58,585 nt of DNA from Acanthamoeba sp. SK_2022b (taxonomy: Eukaryota; Discosea; Longamoebia; Acanthamoebidae): assembly GCA_027943245.1 (NCBI GenBank), contig JANDJZ010000236.1:1-58585 (forward strand). Direction: 5' to 3'. Made by a program: the position numbers and the translations under genes. Below the pieces are notes generated by a model. It saw nothing but the letters and a program-made list of their open reading frames with translations. It had not been told where the DNA came from and did no database searches. Position 1 is the stretch's first letter. Each line of letters starts with the position of its first letter. This document shows, one piece after another, positions 22,250 through 33,400 of the stretch.

Positions 22250-24251
22250 ATGCCCCTCTTCTTTCTCCTAGGCCCTCTGTTAATGCTCCTGATCCTTCTG
22301 GCCGAGGCGCTGAAACGACAGCAAGCACTTGCGCTGCCCCCCAGCCGCCCCAAGGAAAGGAGGGCCAGCTTCGTCAGGCGCGGCCTTCCTCTGGAGTCCG
22401 GGGCAGTCGCCGAGCAGGTGGCCAAGGCTGTACGCGTGCGGGAAGCCACCTACGCCGCTCTTCGCAAAAAGAAGGACAGGCGAAAGAGCAGAGATGACAG
22501 CGCTCAAGACCCCACCATCCCGCCTGGCCAGCGGCCCGTCAGGAAGTACGTCTTTGACCGTGGCTGGCAAGGGTTCCCTTCCCTCGGCAGCACTTGACTG
22601 ACGTGCGTCATCTGACACAGGTGGCCAGTACTCGACCTGGGACTCAATCCCACCGTGGACCTGCTGGGCGAATGGCGGCTTGAAGTGCTTCCCGGAGGCA
22701 AGCGATCAGTCGTGACCTTCGACCGTGGCTGGCAAGGGTTCCCTTCCCTCGTCAGCACTTGACTGATGTGCGTCATCTGACACAGGTGGCCAGTACTCGA
22801 CCTGGGACTCAATCCCACCGTGGACCTGCTGGGCGAATGGCGGCTTGAAGTGCTTCCCGGAGGCAAGCGATCAGTCGTGACCTTCGACTTCAAGCAGCTG
22901 CTCGCATTAGGCGTGCGCAACTACACCACCGACCTGCACTGCGTAACCACTACTCCCCACTCGCGGTTTGTGGCATCTGGAGCGGTAATTGCTAAAACTG
23001 TCTCTCCTTATGTATGCAGGTCACGTCGTGGTCGGTCCTTGGGATGAGGTGGAAGGGCGTCCCGCTGGATGCTGTAATTGCCGCAGTGGCTCCTGAACCG
23101 ACCTGGAAGTTCCTGATGCAAATCGGTGCTGACGGTATGTCCACAGGGCGTCCAACTGCTATTTTAGAAAGGGCCCCACTCACATCTGGTCTGCTGCGAC
23201 CTGCAGGCTACGAGGTCAACGTGCCGCGGGAAGAAGTGGAAGGCAAGGTGGCATTCATCGGATTCAACTACAACGGCGAGCCGCTTGACGAGGCGCATGG
23301 TGTGGTGCGCCTCATCATCCCGCACCTCTACGGCTGGAAGGGCGCCAAGTATCTGATGGGTCTCGAATTCAGCGAGGAGAACCGACCCGGATTGTATATG
23401 AAACTCCGCTCCTATGCAACGCATGCCATGCAACCTCACCTGTTTTCCGCTATCGAAATTAACCACTTCTTTTGGAACAGCTGGGAGCAGCGCGGTGCAC
23501 ACAACCGGGGCCTGGTGTCTGCTGAGGAGCGTTGGGCAGACGACGTGGCGCAGCACACCGAGGAGACTGCGCTTCAGCGCATCCGCGAGTGCACAGGCGG
23601 AAGCTTGGACCTCGGCGGGTGCAACCTCGCCAAGGTACCCGCAGAGGTCTTTGAGCTGACGCACCTCAGGTCGCTCACCCTGACCAACAACAAGATCACC
23701 ACCATCCCCGAAGCCATCGGTACTGTCTGCCCAAACATGTTCTACAAAAGTTCACTGCTAATCAACCATTCACTGCTAATCAACGAGTGCAGGCCGCCTT
23801 AAAAGGTTGACCTACCTCAACTTGTCCCGCAACCCCATCATTGCCCTTCCGGCGGCCATAGGAGAGTTGGACCAGCTCACAGAGCTGTTTGCGGTCGGTT
23901 GCCAGCTCGCCACTCTCCCCTCAGAGATTGGTAGGCTTGACAGCGAACTTATCGCGCTGTGGCTGGACAACAACCGGCTCACCAGCCTCCCTCGTGAACT
24001 GGGCAATTGCACATCGCTCCTGACCTTGTCACTCGACAAGAACCAGCTCATGTCTCTTCCGCCAGAGTTGTCTCAGCTGAGCAGGTAACTCCCTCATGCG
24101 GATAACGGATGGCGTCAGTCGCTCATGTTCGATCTGTTGATCAGGAACAACTCACCTCTGCCCAGGTGACGCGGCTGGGTTGGCGCTACTTGAACAGGGC
24201 GCCTCGGCCATCCTCTCGGCCTTGCGCGAGAGATTCGAGGCGGGCCAGTGA
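22250..24251 (+). CDS. Molybdopterin oxidoreductase (YuiH/sulfite-oxidase fold) fused to leucine-rich repeats
   Basis: Start ATG at 22250. The N-terminus MPLFFLLGPLLMLLILLAEAL is a membrane anchor or signal peptide. The Oxidored_molyb domain reads PPGQRPVRK, WPVLDLGLNPTVDLLGEWRL, LHCVTSWSVLGMRWKGVPL, DGYEVNVP, NGEPLDEAHGVVRLIIPHLY, GWKGAKYLMGLEF and RPGFWEQRGAH. The Cys of HCVT (22940-22942) is the molybdenum ligand. Exons: 22250-22545, 22786-22942, 23020-23134, 23207-23393, 23481-23719, 23793 on. LRRs follow (LRSLTLTNNKITTIPEAIG, LTYLNLSRNPIIALPAAIG, LIALWLDNNRLTSLPRELG, LLTLSLDKNQLMSLPPEL). A likely end, LALLEQGASAILSALRERFE to TGA 24249-24251, needs a frame change after 24084; otherwise it stops at 24088. 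The substrate of YuiH-type enzymes is not known to me. Confidence 0.75.
22556..22885 (+). repeat. 165-bp direct tandem duplication inside the molybdopterin gene
   Basis: 22556-22720 and 22721-22885 are near-identical (I count three differences). Each copy holds the 3' part of an intron, its acceptor and the exon start encoding WPVLDLGLNPTVDLLGEWRL. The donor (AGGAA/GTACGT at 22545) lies outside and is not copied, so copy 1 cannot be spliced to copy 2; reading on from copy 1 meets a TGA. Normal protein needs the donor to pair with the second acceptor (exon from 22786). Confidence 0.93.
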
Positions 24252-24344
24252 AAATGCCTCCACCGTTACACGTCATTTGCCAGCATGTATAGGAAAACAC
24301 TCTGCGGGAGCGGCTGGGTCTACACTTTCTTGCTTTACGGATGT

Positions 24345-25177
24345 TCATTGGGGTGGTGCCTCCTCTTTCTTCTCCTTTTCAAAGTTGAGCGAGACTGAGT
24401 TGATGCAATAGCGGAGGCCGGTCGGTTTCGGCCCGTCCTCGAACTGCGTTGTGGTCCCCACAGTCATGAGGTGTGTGACTTCCTCCTCAGAAGATGTTAG
24501 ACGTACCACATGCCCCAGGTGAGCGTCACAGTTGGCGCAGGTCACTTCTACACGGCTTATGCCATGGCTGCATAGTAGCGTGTGAGAGTGAGCTAATCAA
24601 CGCAAAGAGGCGAGGTGGCCACGCGCCTGTTGTCGTGGTGAAAATCGATCTCGCCAGCCTTGTCGAAGAAAGAAGGCCAACCGCTGCCGCTATCGAACTT
24701 TGTCTTGGACCTGCAGAATGGCGAGGAGATCAGCCCTGACCCAAGCTGTGAGCTATCCTTCTGGAGCGAAGTGGCATACGAGAAGAGAGGAGCTCCACAG
24801 CACGAGCACGTATAGGTGCCTTCAGCCTTGTTGTAGTTGTATCTAGCCATCCACGCAATCAGTGCTAGCACAGGGCCAGTGTAAGAGGGTGCGAGTACTC
24901 GCCACTCCACGGTGCCTCAGTGCCCTTCCTGCGGCACACGGCGTACTCATCAGGAGACAGTGCAGCTCGCCACTCAGCATCGCTCTTCTCAACTTAGCAC
25001 CGCTTTGTGAGTCCACAGAAGAGGAAGCAATGTTAACAAGGCAGCGCGGCTACCTTTGGCTGTTGGACAAGAGAGGTGCAGGGTTCGCATCACTTGTTGG
25101 CTGGCTGTGCGCCGGAAGCGCCTTGCATGGTGGACCTCACGCAATAACGTAAGCGAGGGTACGTGCAGCCTCTTCAT
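24345..25177 (-). CDS. msrB: Peptide methionine-R-sulfoxide reductase
   Basis: Stop at 24345. First exon probably [20 protein letters not shown] (ATG 25177), an Arg/His-rich mitochondrial-type leader, but its splice site is uncertain. The next exon has [20 protein letters not shown] and TEAPWSGEY, the usual MsrB N-terminus. Then [13 protein letters not shown] and [11 protein letters not shown] supply the two CxxC zinc pairs, [11 protein letters not shown] the substrate-binding loop, and [13 protein letters not shown] the catalytic Cys. It reduces the R epimer of methionine sulfoxide in proteins using thioredoxin. All key residues are present. It is convergent with the molybdopterin-LRR gene, about 95 bp from its likely stop. 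Confidence 0.9.
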
Positions 25178-25292
25178 GGGAGCTGTTGTTTTTCGAGCCT
25201 TTTTTCTTTTTCTGTTGCCGGATTTTTAAATTATACAAATTGGAAAAAAAAACAGCCAATCCAAGCCTCTATCTTTGTTGGATCCATCACAA

Positions 25293-25735
25293 CCTGCCAT
25301 CTGGTCCTGCATGAGCAAGTGGTGCTGATGGCCTTCTTGGGGTTTATGCTTGCCATACCATTGCATATGTGTATGCAATGCTCATACACCTCTGTCACCA
25401 CAAAAATGCCTGCCATCTGGTCAAGTGTGGGCATGTGATGTTGATGGTCTTCTTGCCATTTCTCTCTGCTCTACCATCATGTATGCATATGCAGTGCTCA
25501 TGCACCTCCTTTACTATAAAAATGCTTGCCATCTGGTCATGTATAAGCATGTGATGTTGTGCAGGTCTTGGCATTTCTCTCTGCTCTACCATTGTGTATG
25601 TGTATGCAATGCACATGCACTTCCTTCACCACAAAAAAGCCTGCAATTTGGTTATGTGGGCATGTGATGTTGGAGGTCTTCATGACATTTATGCTTCCAA
25701 GACCATTGTGTATGCACATTCATTGTGTATGTGGT
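25293..25735. repeat. 116-bp degenerate tandem repeat, array A
   Basis: Units start near 25293, 25409, 25525 and 25640 with CCTGCCATCTGGTC or variants, and share internal GGGCATGTGATGTTG, TATGCAATGCTCATGCAC and CACCACAAAAA. The period (115-116 bp) is not a multiple of three. The same family occurs at 53100-53480. Confidence 0.85.
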
Positions 25736-26182
25736 CCTAAAGAGCTCCTTTACCTACATCAAACTGTCCATTTCCTTTGTTCTGGTGCCAACTTATGCTT
25801 ACAACTGGTTTGTCTGTTTCACCACATAGAAGACCTCTTTTCTTCCTGTTGAAAATGACTGCAGTTGTTGACACTGTATGCCATGTGTTGTGTACTCATA
25901 TGTACCTTGAGTGGCCAAGAGCTGAGGATACATCCAGGGTGACACACAAAGACTTAAGTTGGTAGCACTCATATGTTGTAAGTGAAGAGAGATCTAACAC
26001 AAGTAGCACGCCTTTTATCCAAATGTGCGAGAGGATGAGCTGGTGATTTTCTTTTTTCTTTTCCCTCCAATTTTCGTTGCTTCGTCCCGAAATTGAAGAC
26101 AACGCCAGCTCCGCAGTAGCGCCTGGAAGAAAATTCCCGACAGTAGATTGGGCGGCGCAGCTTCGCAGTATCGGACTTTTAG

Positions 26183-27511
<1,329 letters not shown>

Positions 27512-27780
27512 AGCGCTATCTGGTGTTGTACATCTATCCCGCAGCTTCAAATACAACCACTTTGCTGTACTCCATGATCATTCCTTTTGTTCCTCATTCG
27601 TTCGTTAGGTTCTTTTTTGTGCTTCGTTTCGGCCTTCGTTCTTCGGTTCTCTCTTCCTGGCTTTCTTAATCAACCAAGTCCGGTAACCCAAACTGCCGCC
27701 TTGTTTTTACAACGATGAGAGGGGAGTGTAAATTGCCCAGGTGTGTGCGATCTATGCAGGCTTCATCAAAGGAGAAACAT

Positions 27781-28203
27781 CTAGTTACTTCCGTTCCTCC
27801 TACAGCCAGCCGCTTTCCAGGTGCGCAGGGCAGAAATGAACTGCTGGCGCGAGATCTGAACCGGGGGCCAGTCGTCAACGTAGTGATGCTCAATGGTCAC
27901 TTGCTCCGGGCCAAAAGTCACGTAGTAGGCGTTGCCACTGGCTCCTTCGGGTTGCCCGTTTGCGGCTGTTCCTGCTGCTTCGGCACGCTCCAGCAAAAGA
28001 TCGACGTAGCTCTCGCGCACCTCTTCGTTCAGAAATTGATCTAGCCCAGCAGGGTTCGCCACAGTGGTCTTCTCCTGTTCATTGACCTGCTTGCCTTCCA
28101 TCTTATCTGGTCTGTTGTTGCTAAAGTTCTGCACCACTGTCGGCGAGCCGGGTTTTGTGGTCGACAAACTTCGGGCTCTGTTTCGTCTTACCCTCACGGA
28201 CAT
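27781..28203 (-). CDS. Hypothetical protein
   Basis: Open frame of 140 codons, ATG at 28203; an internal start at MEGKQVNEQEK (about 28101) is also possible. No known family recognised. The C-terminal half is the most protein-like: LDQFLNEEVRESYVDLLLER, an Ala/Gly-rich loop, then AYYVTFGPEQVTIEHHYVDD and ISRQQFISALRTWKAAG, which looks like a small alpha/beta domain. The gene is convergent with actin and about 135 bp from tRNA-Ala. It could be a real small gene; the evidence is only its amino-acid composition and length. Confidence 0.45.
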   Translation of the reverse strand: MSVRVRRNRARSLSTTKPGSPTVVQNFSNNRPDKMEGKQVNEQEKTTVANPAGLDQFLNEEVRESYVDLLLERAEAAGTAANGQPEGASGNAYYVTFGPEQVTIEHHYVDDWPPVQISRQQFISALRTWKAAGCRRNGSN

Positions 28204-28295
28204 TATCCTCCACTGGGCGTTTTATCGGGTTGATGTCCAAGATCATTTAAGCAGAGGCGGTGGCTGGTCGTTGTCTTCTTATGATATCAGGCACC

Positions 28296-28463
28296 TGCCA
28301 AAAAGTAACTCCAGTAGAAGCGGCAAAACAGGATGACTGGAGGTGACGGGTATCGATCCCGCTGCCTCTCCGATGCGAACGGAGCGCTCTACCATGTGAG
28401 CTACACCCCCAGCGCTTGCCAGGAAGGAAAGCATAGGGAACTTTTCAAAGTAACTTTTCATCG
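28296..28463. repeat. 168-bp tRNA-Ala duplication unit, copy 1
   Basis: This block, containing tRNA-Ala and both flanks, recurs at 52004-52171 in the same orientation with two differences over 168 bp. Confidence 0.93.
28338..28410 (-). tRNA. tRNA-Ala (anticodon CGC)
   Basis: Reads on the minus strand as a 73-nt cloverleaf beginning GGGGGTGTAGCTC, with anticodon stem-loop CTCCG-TTCGCAT-CGGAG and B box GGGATCGATACCC. Acceptor stem GGGGGTG pairs with CACCTCC, with the G3:U70 identity pair of alanine tRNA (G at 3 opposite T). No intron. Confidence 0.95.
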
Positions 28464-28545
28464 GCTCGCAAGAGTTTGAAGGTGGCGGGCGTGTCTGCGG
28501 TAAGATGGTGCTAGGGCGTTGTGTGGACAGTTTTTCTTTTGGCGG

Positions 28546-30175
28546 TCATGTCGGCCGTCCATCGGCGTAATGAAAGTGGTCGAGTTCGCGGAGGAAGGCG
28601 TGCAGATGGTCCCAGCAGGCGTCGCCGTACTCCAACAGGACCTCGGCCACCAGGAGGATGAGGGCGATGAGCGCCACGCACTTGAACAGCACGTGCCAGC
28701 CAATCGCAGAGCGCTTCGTGGTGGCTCGGGCGACCTGCTGCGCGTCATCGAGCTTCTGCGCCCGTTCCCTCCGCAAATCGGCCAGCCCGCGCTCGATCTG
28801 TTTGAGCTCGGCATCCACCTGCTGCATCTCCTCGTTCTGCTGCTTGGCCATTTGCTCCATCTCCTCCAACGTTTGCTGCGCCGCTAGACAGTCAGAACAA
28901 GAACGCACACGAGTGTGTGCGCGTGTGTGCGTGTGTGTCATGTTGCACATGACAGCAACGTCGCACCTTACGCTGGGCAATTTCCATCTCTAGTCGTTTG
29001 GCGGGCTGCTGGCTACGCTTCTTGAGCAGCTCCCCGATCTTGCTTTGCAGTTCCCTGAGGCGAGGGTTAAATGGATGGAAGCAGCAACGAGGTGGTGGGA
29101 GCATACAGGTCCTTGGCGGCAAGACGCTTGATATCTGCGACCAGTCCGGCAATGGCTGCGTCCTCCTCACGAAGACCCGTGTTGCCGCCTTCGTCAATGC
29201 TCATGCTATCATCAAAGCTGAACGCCGAAAGCCCAGGGCTCCGCAGCGCCGACGGCGAGTCCTCCATCTGTACGTGGACGAGCAGGGGGGGTGTCAGTCA
29301 CGCGTCGTGGCGCTGCGTGCAACCAGAAATTTAGAGAGAAAAAAGAGAGCGCACGGCTGTGAAGCTCTTGATGAGGCTCTTGTTGGAGGCGTGTCGCTTC
29401 TCTCCCAGCGGTGCCATGGGCGTGTAGGGGGCCGGCAACGCGTTGGAGTTGGAGGCCGGGGAGGCCGAATAACGCGAGGACGAGGAGGAGCGCAGCGGCG
29501 AAGGCAAAGGAGAGGCCGAGGGAGAGATCTGCGGCGAGGCCAGCAGTGACGGCGAGAGCGAGGGCAGGGGCGAGGGCGAGTCGGGGAAGTGGAGGGAAGC
29601 GCGCAGAGTGAACGGGGCGTCTGGAAGTGTGGAAGACGATGGCGATAGGGAGGGAGAGGAGGCGGCTGGCGAGTTGGCCGAGCGAGGCGACACCGCCGGG
29701 GACACGGAGGGGGAAGAAAGGGGCGACGCGAGCGACGGGAGATCGGCATCGGCGACGTGCTCTAAAGAGAAGGCGGACAGAGGATTGCTGCTCGGGTGGG
29801 AAAGGCGAAGTTGGTTCGGAAGCGGAGTAGCACCAACGTCGGCAAAGCCAGAGGGAAGGGGAGTCGAGGCAACGTCGGGGAAGGAGAAGCCCGCCGACCC
29901 GAGGCCAGGGGTGCGGGCATGACTCGCCGCAGCAGAGTTGTTGTAGGGGGTGGCGAAGGAGGACGCTGTCTTGGCGCCGTACGGAGTAGCATCGAGGTAG
30001 GGGGTAGCAGGAAAGGTGAAAGAAGGCGCAGAGGGAGGCGGTGTGTCCGCAGCACCGTAGCCATCCTGTGGTCCATATAATGAGGAGGGGGGCGATTAAT
30101 GCTCAGTGGAATTGAAATCTTGATGGGAGGGATTACTGTGAAAGCTCGGAACGCTTGCTTCGGATCTGAAGCCAT
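28546..30175 (-). CDS. Ser/Pro-rich coiled-coil protein with C-terminal membrane anchor
   Basis: Start ATG at 30175 (MASDPKQAFRAFT, donor at ACA/GTAATC, next exon DGYGAADTPPP in phase). Stop TGA at 28546. A long low-complexity region with TPY, SP and TP motifs (ATPYLDATPYG, SPSLSPSSS, SASPLPSPL) covers about 30060-29350. Then come DSMSIDEGGNTGLREEDAAI, a coiled coil (LQSKIGELLKKRSQQ, LEEMEQMAKQQNEEMQQVDA, LKQIERGLADLRRERAQKL), a hydrophobic segment VLFKCVALIALILLVAEVLL, and a short hydrophilic tail. The single terminal membrane segment suggests a tail-anchored protein of the ER, nuclear envelope or Golgi; the many S/T-P sites suggest control by proline-directed kinases. No family recognised. 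Confidence 0.65.
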
Positions 30176-30436
30176 TCAAATTTTCGTTTGATGCGTCTGG
30201 GCAGTGTTTTAGATTGAAGGTGCTACGCGCGGCGTTTGGCGCCAAAACTTGCAGATTTTTGTCTTGCACAGGGAAGGGGAAAGCGACATGTTGGTGAGGG
30301 TGCAGGAGACAAAACCAACGGCCATTGGAGCCGATGGATTGGGCGGTATAGTTGGACTGGCGAGAAGAGGTCCATAGGCAACGCTCATGCTCAGCTCCAC
30401 TCCACCATGGCTCGCATTGCAACCTGCGACGACTCA

Positions 30437-33400
30437 TCACTGCACGCAGGAACGCGAACGAGGTGAGCGCTTTGCTCGAGTAGTGCTCGGCAGGCTGCGG
30501 TAGAGAGAGAGAGAGAGAGAGAGGCCTCAAGAGAGTCCCAACGCACCCAGATATCTTGGTTTGGATGTGCTTGTGCAGCTGGCACAGAAAATCGACGTAG
30601 GACATGCCTTGCTGCGACTTGTCCTCGACGAGACCGGCAAAGAACTGCAGCTCGGCGCGGCTGCGCGGCAGCGCAAGCTGAACCACCTGCTCCTGGGGCG
30701 TGCGGGCGCGCAGCGCGCGGATGACCTCCCACACGCGCCGCGAGAGCTCGCCTTCCCTCACCTCCAGCGTAACCTGCGAGTCACGGATCAGTCGAGGGTC
30801 CTGCTCGAACGGCCCGAAACGCGCGCACTTACCTTGAGCGGATCGATGAGGTGGAACGCGGGAGAGCCGGTGAGATCCTCGAGGAGGGCGGGGTCTACGC
30901 TGGGCCCACACCAGAGGTAGATGTGACGACCATCGTCCAGGAGGTATGCGCCCTGGCTCTCCAGCTGCGTGGTAGAGAGACGCAGCGCGGGAGGGAGGAT
31001 AACCGAGCCCGACTCGTCCTTTTGGCCCCATTGCTGCGTCGGACAAAGCAAAGCAAAGCAAAGCAGGAGAGAAGGTTAGGGAGACCGTCAGCCTAGCGGC
31101 AGCCAAGGGGGCGCCAGGTGCGTACCGGATGAGGGTTGTTGTGGATGGGGAAGAGGTTGGGGTAGAAGAAGGTCGGCATTCCCTCCAGCGGGATCGTATT
31201 AAAGGTGGCGAACAAGGCCATCCGCTCGTCGGGACGCGTCTCGGGTCTGTATTGGAGCGCGAGGAGGGGGGTCAAAGCGATGAGCGTTCGAGATGGTAGT
31301 GATTCACATGTGGTAAAGAGCAATGCAGCGGAGCAGCACTGCACCTAAAGATGGGGTTCTTGAGCAAGCCCAAGGTGAGCGCAGGCAGGAGCTGCAAGGA
31401 ATCGGGCAGCACGAGTTGAGTGGCGGGCGCCGGATTGGGCGAGCAGTTCTTCCTGTACGAGTAGAGCGGGAACACGGCGCCTGTCACCAGCGCATTGCGG
31501 CCAGCTGCAAGAGAGCACGAGGAGTGAGCGACACTCAGAGGTCATCCTAGGAAGAGAAAGAGTGGAGGGGAGGAGTACCCTGAAGGGACACGCGCGACAC
31601 CTCCTTGATGGCATGTCGAGCCATAAGCGCAACAGAGGTGTAGACATCAGCCGAGCGAACAATGGAGGGCAACGCCGATGCGACAGGAAGCTGGAGTGTG
31701 TGCACGCGAATGCGGCGCTGCCCCTGGTGCGTGGTGTAGAGGAGCGCGGCCTGGAAGACGGCCTTGCTCTTGTCGGGCAACGATTCATCGTGCTGGAGGA
31801 GACAGGCGATCGTTTTGTCCGAGTCCACGGTGGGCAGTTCGACATCGCGGCCTTCGATAACACGCAGGTGGCCCTGATGATTGACTTCCGCTTAGCAACA
31901 GGGTGCTCCAAAGCCTCTTATCGTTCGAAACGCGTATCGTACCTCATAGGCCTTGACGCTGAGGCCTGCACTGCAGCGTACTCGCATGAGGGCATCGTAT
32001 CCCGTCCCTCGACCGAGGTTCTTTGTGAGGTCGGGATAGAGCCTGTTGCCGAGTTCCTCCGCAGCCAAACCCGGGCCGTAATAGTAGATGTAGCCTCCAG
32101 AACCCTTGGCAACCTGGATCATCACACACGCACATACAAAGAAAGAGAGAGAGAGAGAGAGAGATCATTTACATTGTCCTCATCCATTGGATGTGGTCAT
32201 TGAGTGGGTACCTCGCCGATGGTGGCGACATCGAGCTGGCCCTGCGCGAAGAGGAAGAGATCGACAGTGATTTTCTTGATTGCGCACATCTCGGCGAGCT
32301 TGGTGTAGAAGGGGTTCTGGGGACGGAAGAGGGAGCTCTCGTTCTCAGAGCCGGGCCTGATCTCCTCCCTCGGCTTGAGCGCGCCGACGCCACAGACCGG
32401 AAGCGATGAGGCAAACAAAAAGACCTTGCCCCCTGTGGACAGCGCATACGGTCAGCGAACACGGCCACACAAACAGTGACAGGGCAAGCGAATGCGGACC
32501 AGTGTCTTCGAGAAGGTGGTAGGCCGCCTGCAAGGCAGCGCCGAGAGCCGACTCTTGGGCGGGAGTAGGGAAGAGGGTGATGAGACGAGAGAGCAGAGAG
32601 TCGAAGGCCGGTTTGCCTTCCGTGTAGCGGACGGCAAGAGCCTCGATATCGCAGGGCACGAAGGGCTGCGCGGCATGCGAGTGGAGAAAAGATGAGTCAG
32701 ATAACCGTGCGACGGTCAAGGAGGGCAGATGAAGAGAGGCCAGGAGACACCGCACCTCATCGATATCGGGCATGATGAGCATACGCGGCTGTTGCTGGTT
32801 GCGCACTTGGTAGAAATGCACCGAGGCGTCGTAGGTCACGATCGCAACACGCGTGGGCTCGTTCTCGGGTGCATCGGCAAACAGCTGCGAAGGGGGGATT
32901 GATCAGCGCCGTGTTCCTTCGCTTCCTTGTCGACTATCCTTCACCTAGTCGGGTTGTTCTTACCTTTTCAAGTGCCTTGACGACAGCCTGAGGAAGGCCG
33001 GCGGCGAGGGCAGCCGCAGAAACGTCTATCACAAACACCCACACGGGAGGCATGGGCGGCCTCTGGATGTACTCGGATGTAGCCACGAACTCGACCGAGC
33101 CGCGAGACAACTCGGGCCGCTGAGAGGCGTCGGCGCGGCGCCCGGTCGGTTCCAGCGGACAGAAATAGGGCTGGGGCACCTGTTGTTGTGCAAAAAGGAC
33201 ACAATCAACGCGGGGGACGCGAACGAACAAGAAGAAACAACAAACGATAACCCGCTTCGATTGTTACAAGGCCGGGAGTTACCTCGTTGGTGGCGGAGCA
33301 CAGAGAGCAGATGTAATGGGTACCGCCGCGGACGAACGTGTCAAAGAGGTTGACGTACGCACGGCAGCGACCACACCTGAGCCCATTCAAGAGTTAGTAC

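Noticed and set aside
25293..25735. Overlapping open frames with HLLHHK-like repeats
   Set aside because: They come from the 116-bp tandem repeat, whose period is not a multiple of three, so no constant protein repeat results.
29762..30175. 137-codon Pro/Arg/Leu-rich frame on the minus strand
   Set aside because: Only its first exon part is used; beyond the splice the Ser/Pro-rich frame with TPY motifs is the coding one.
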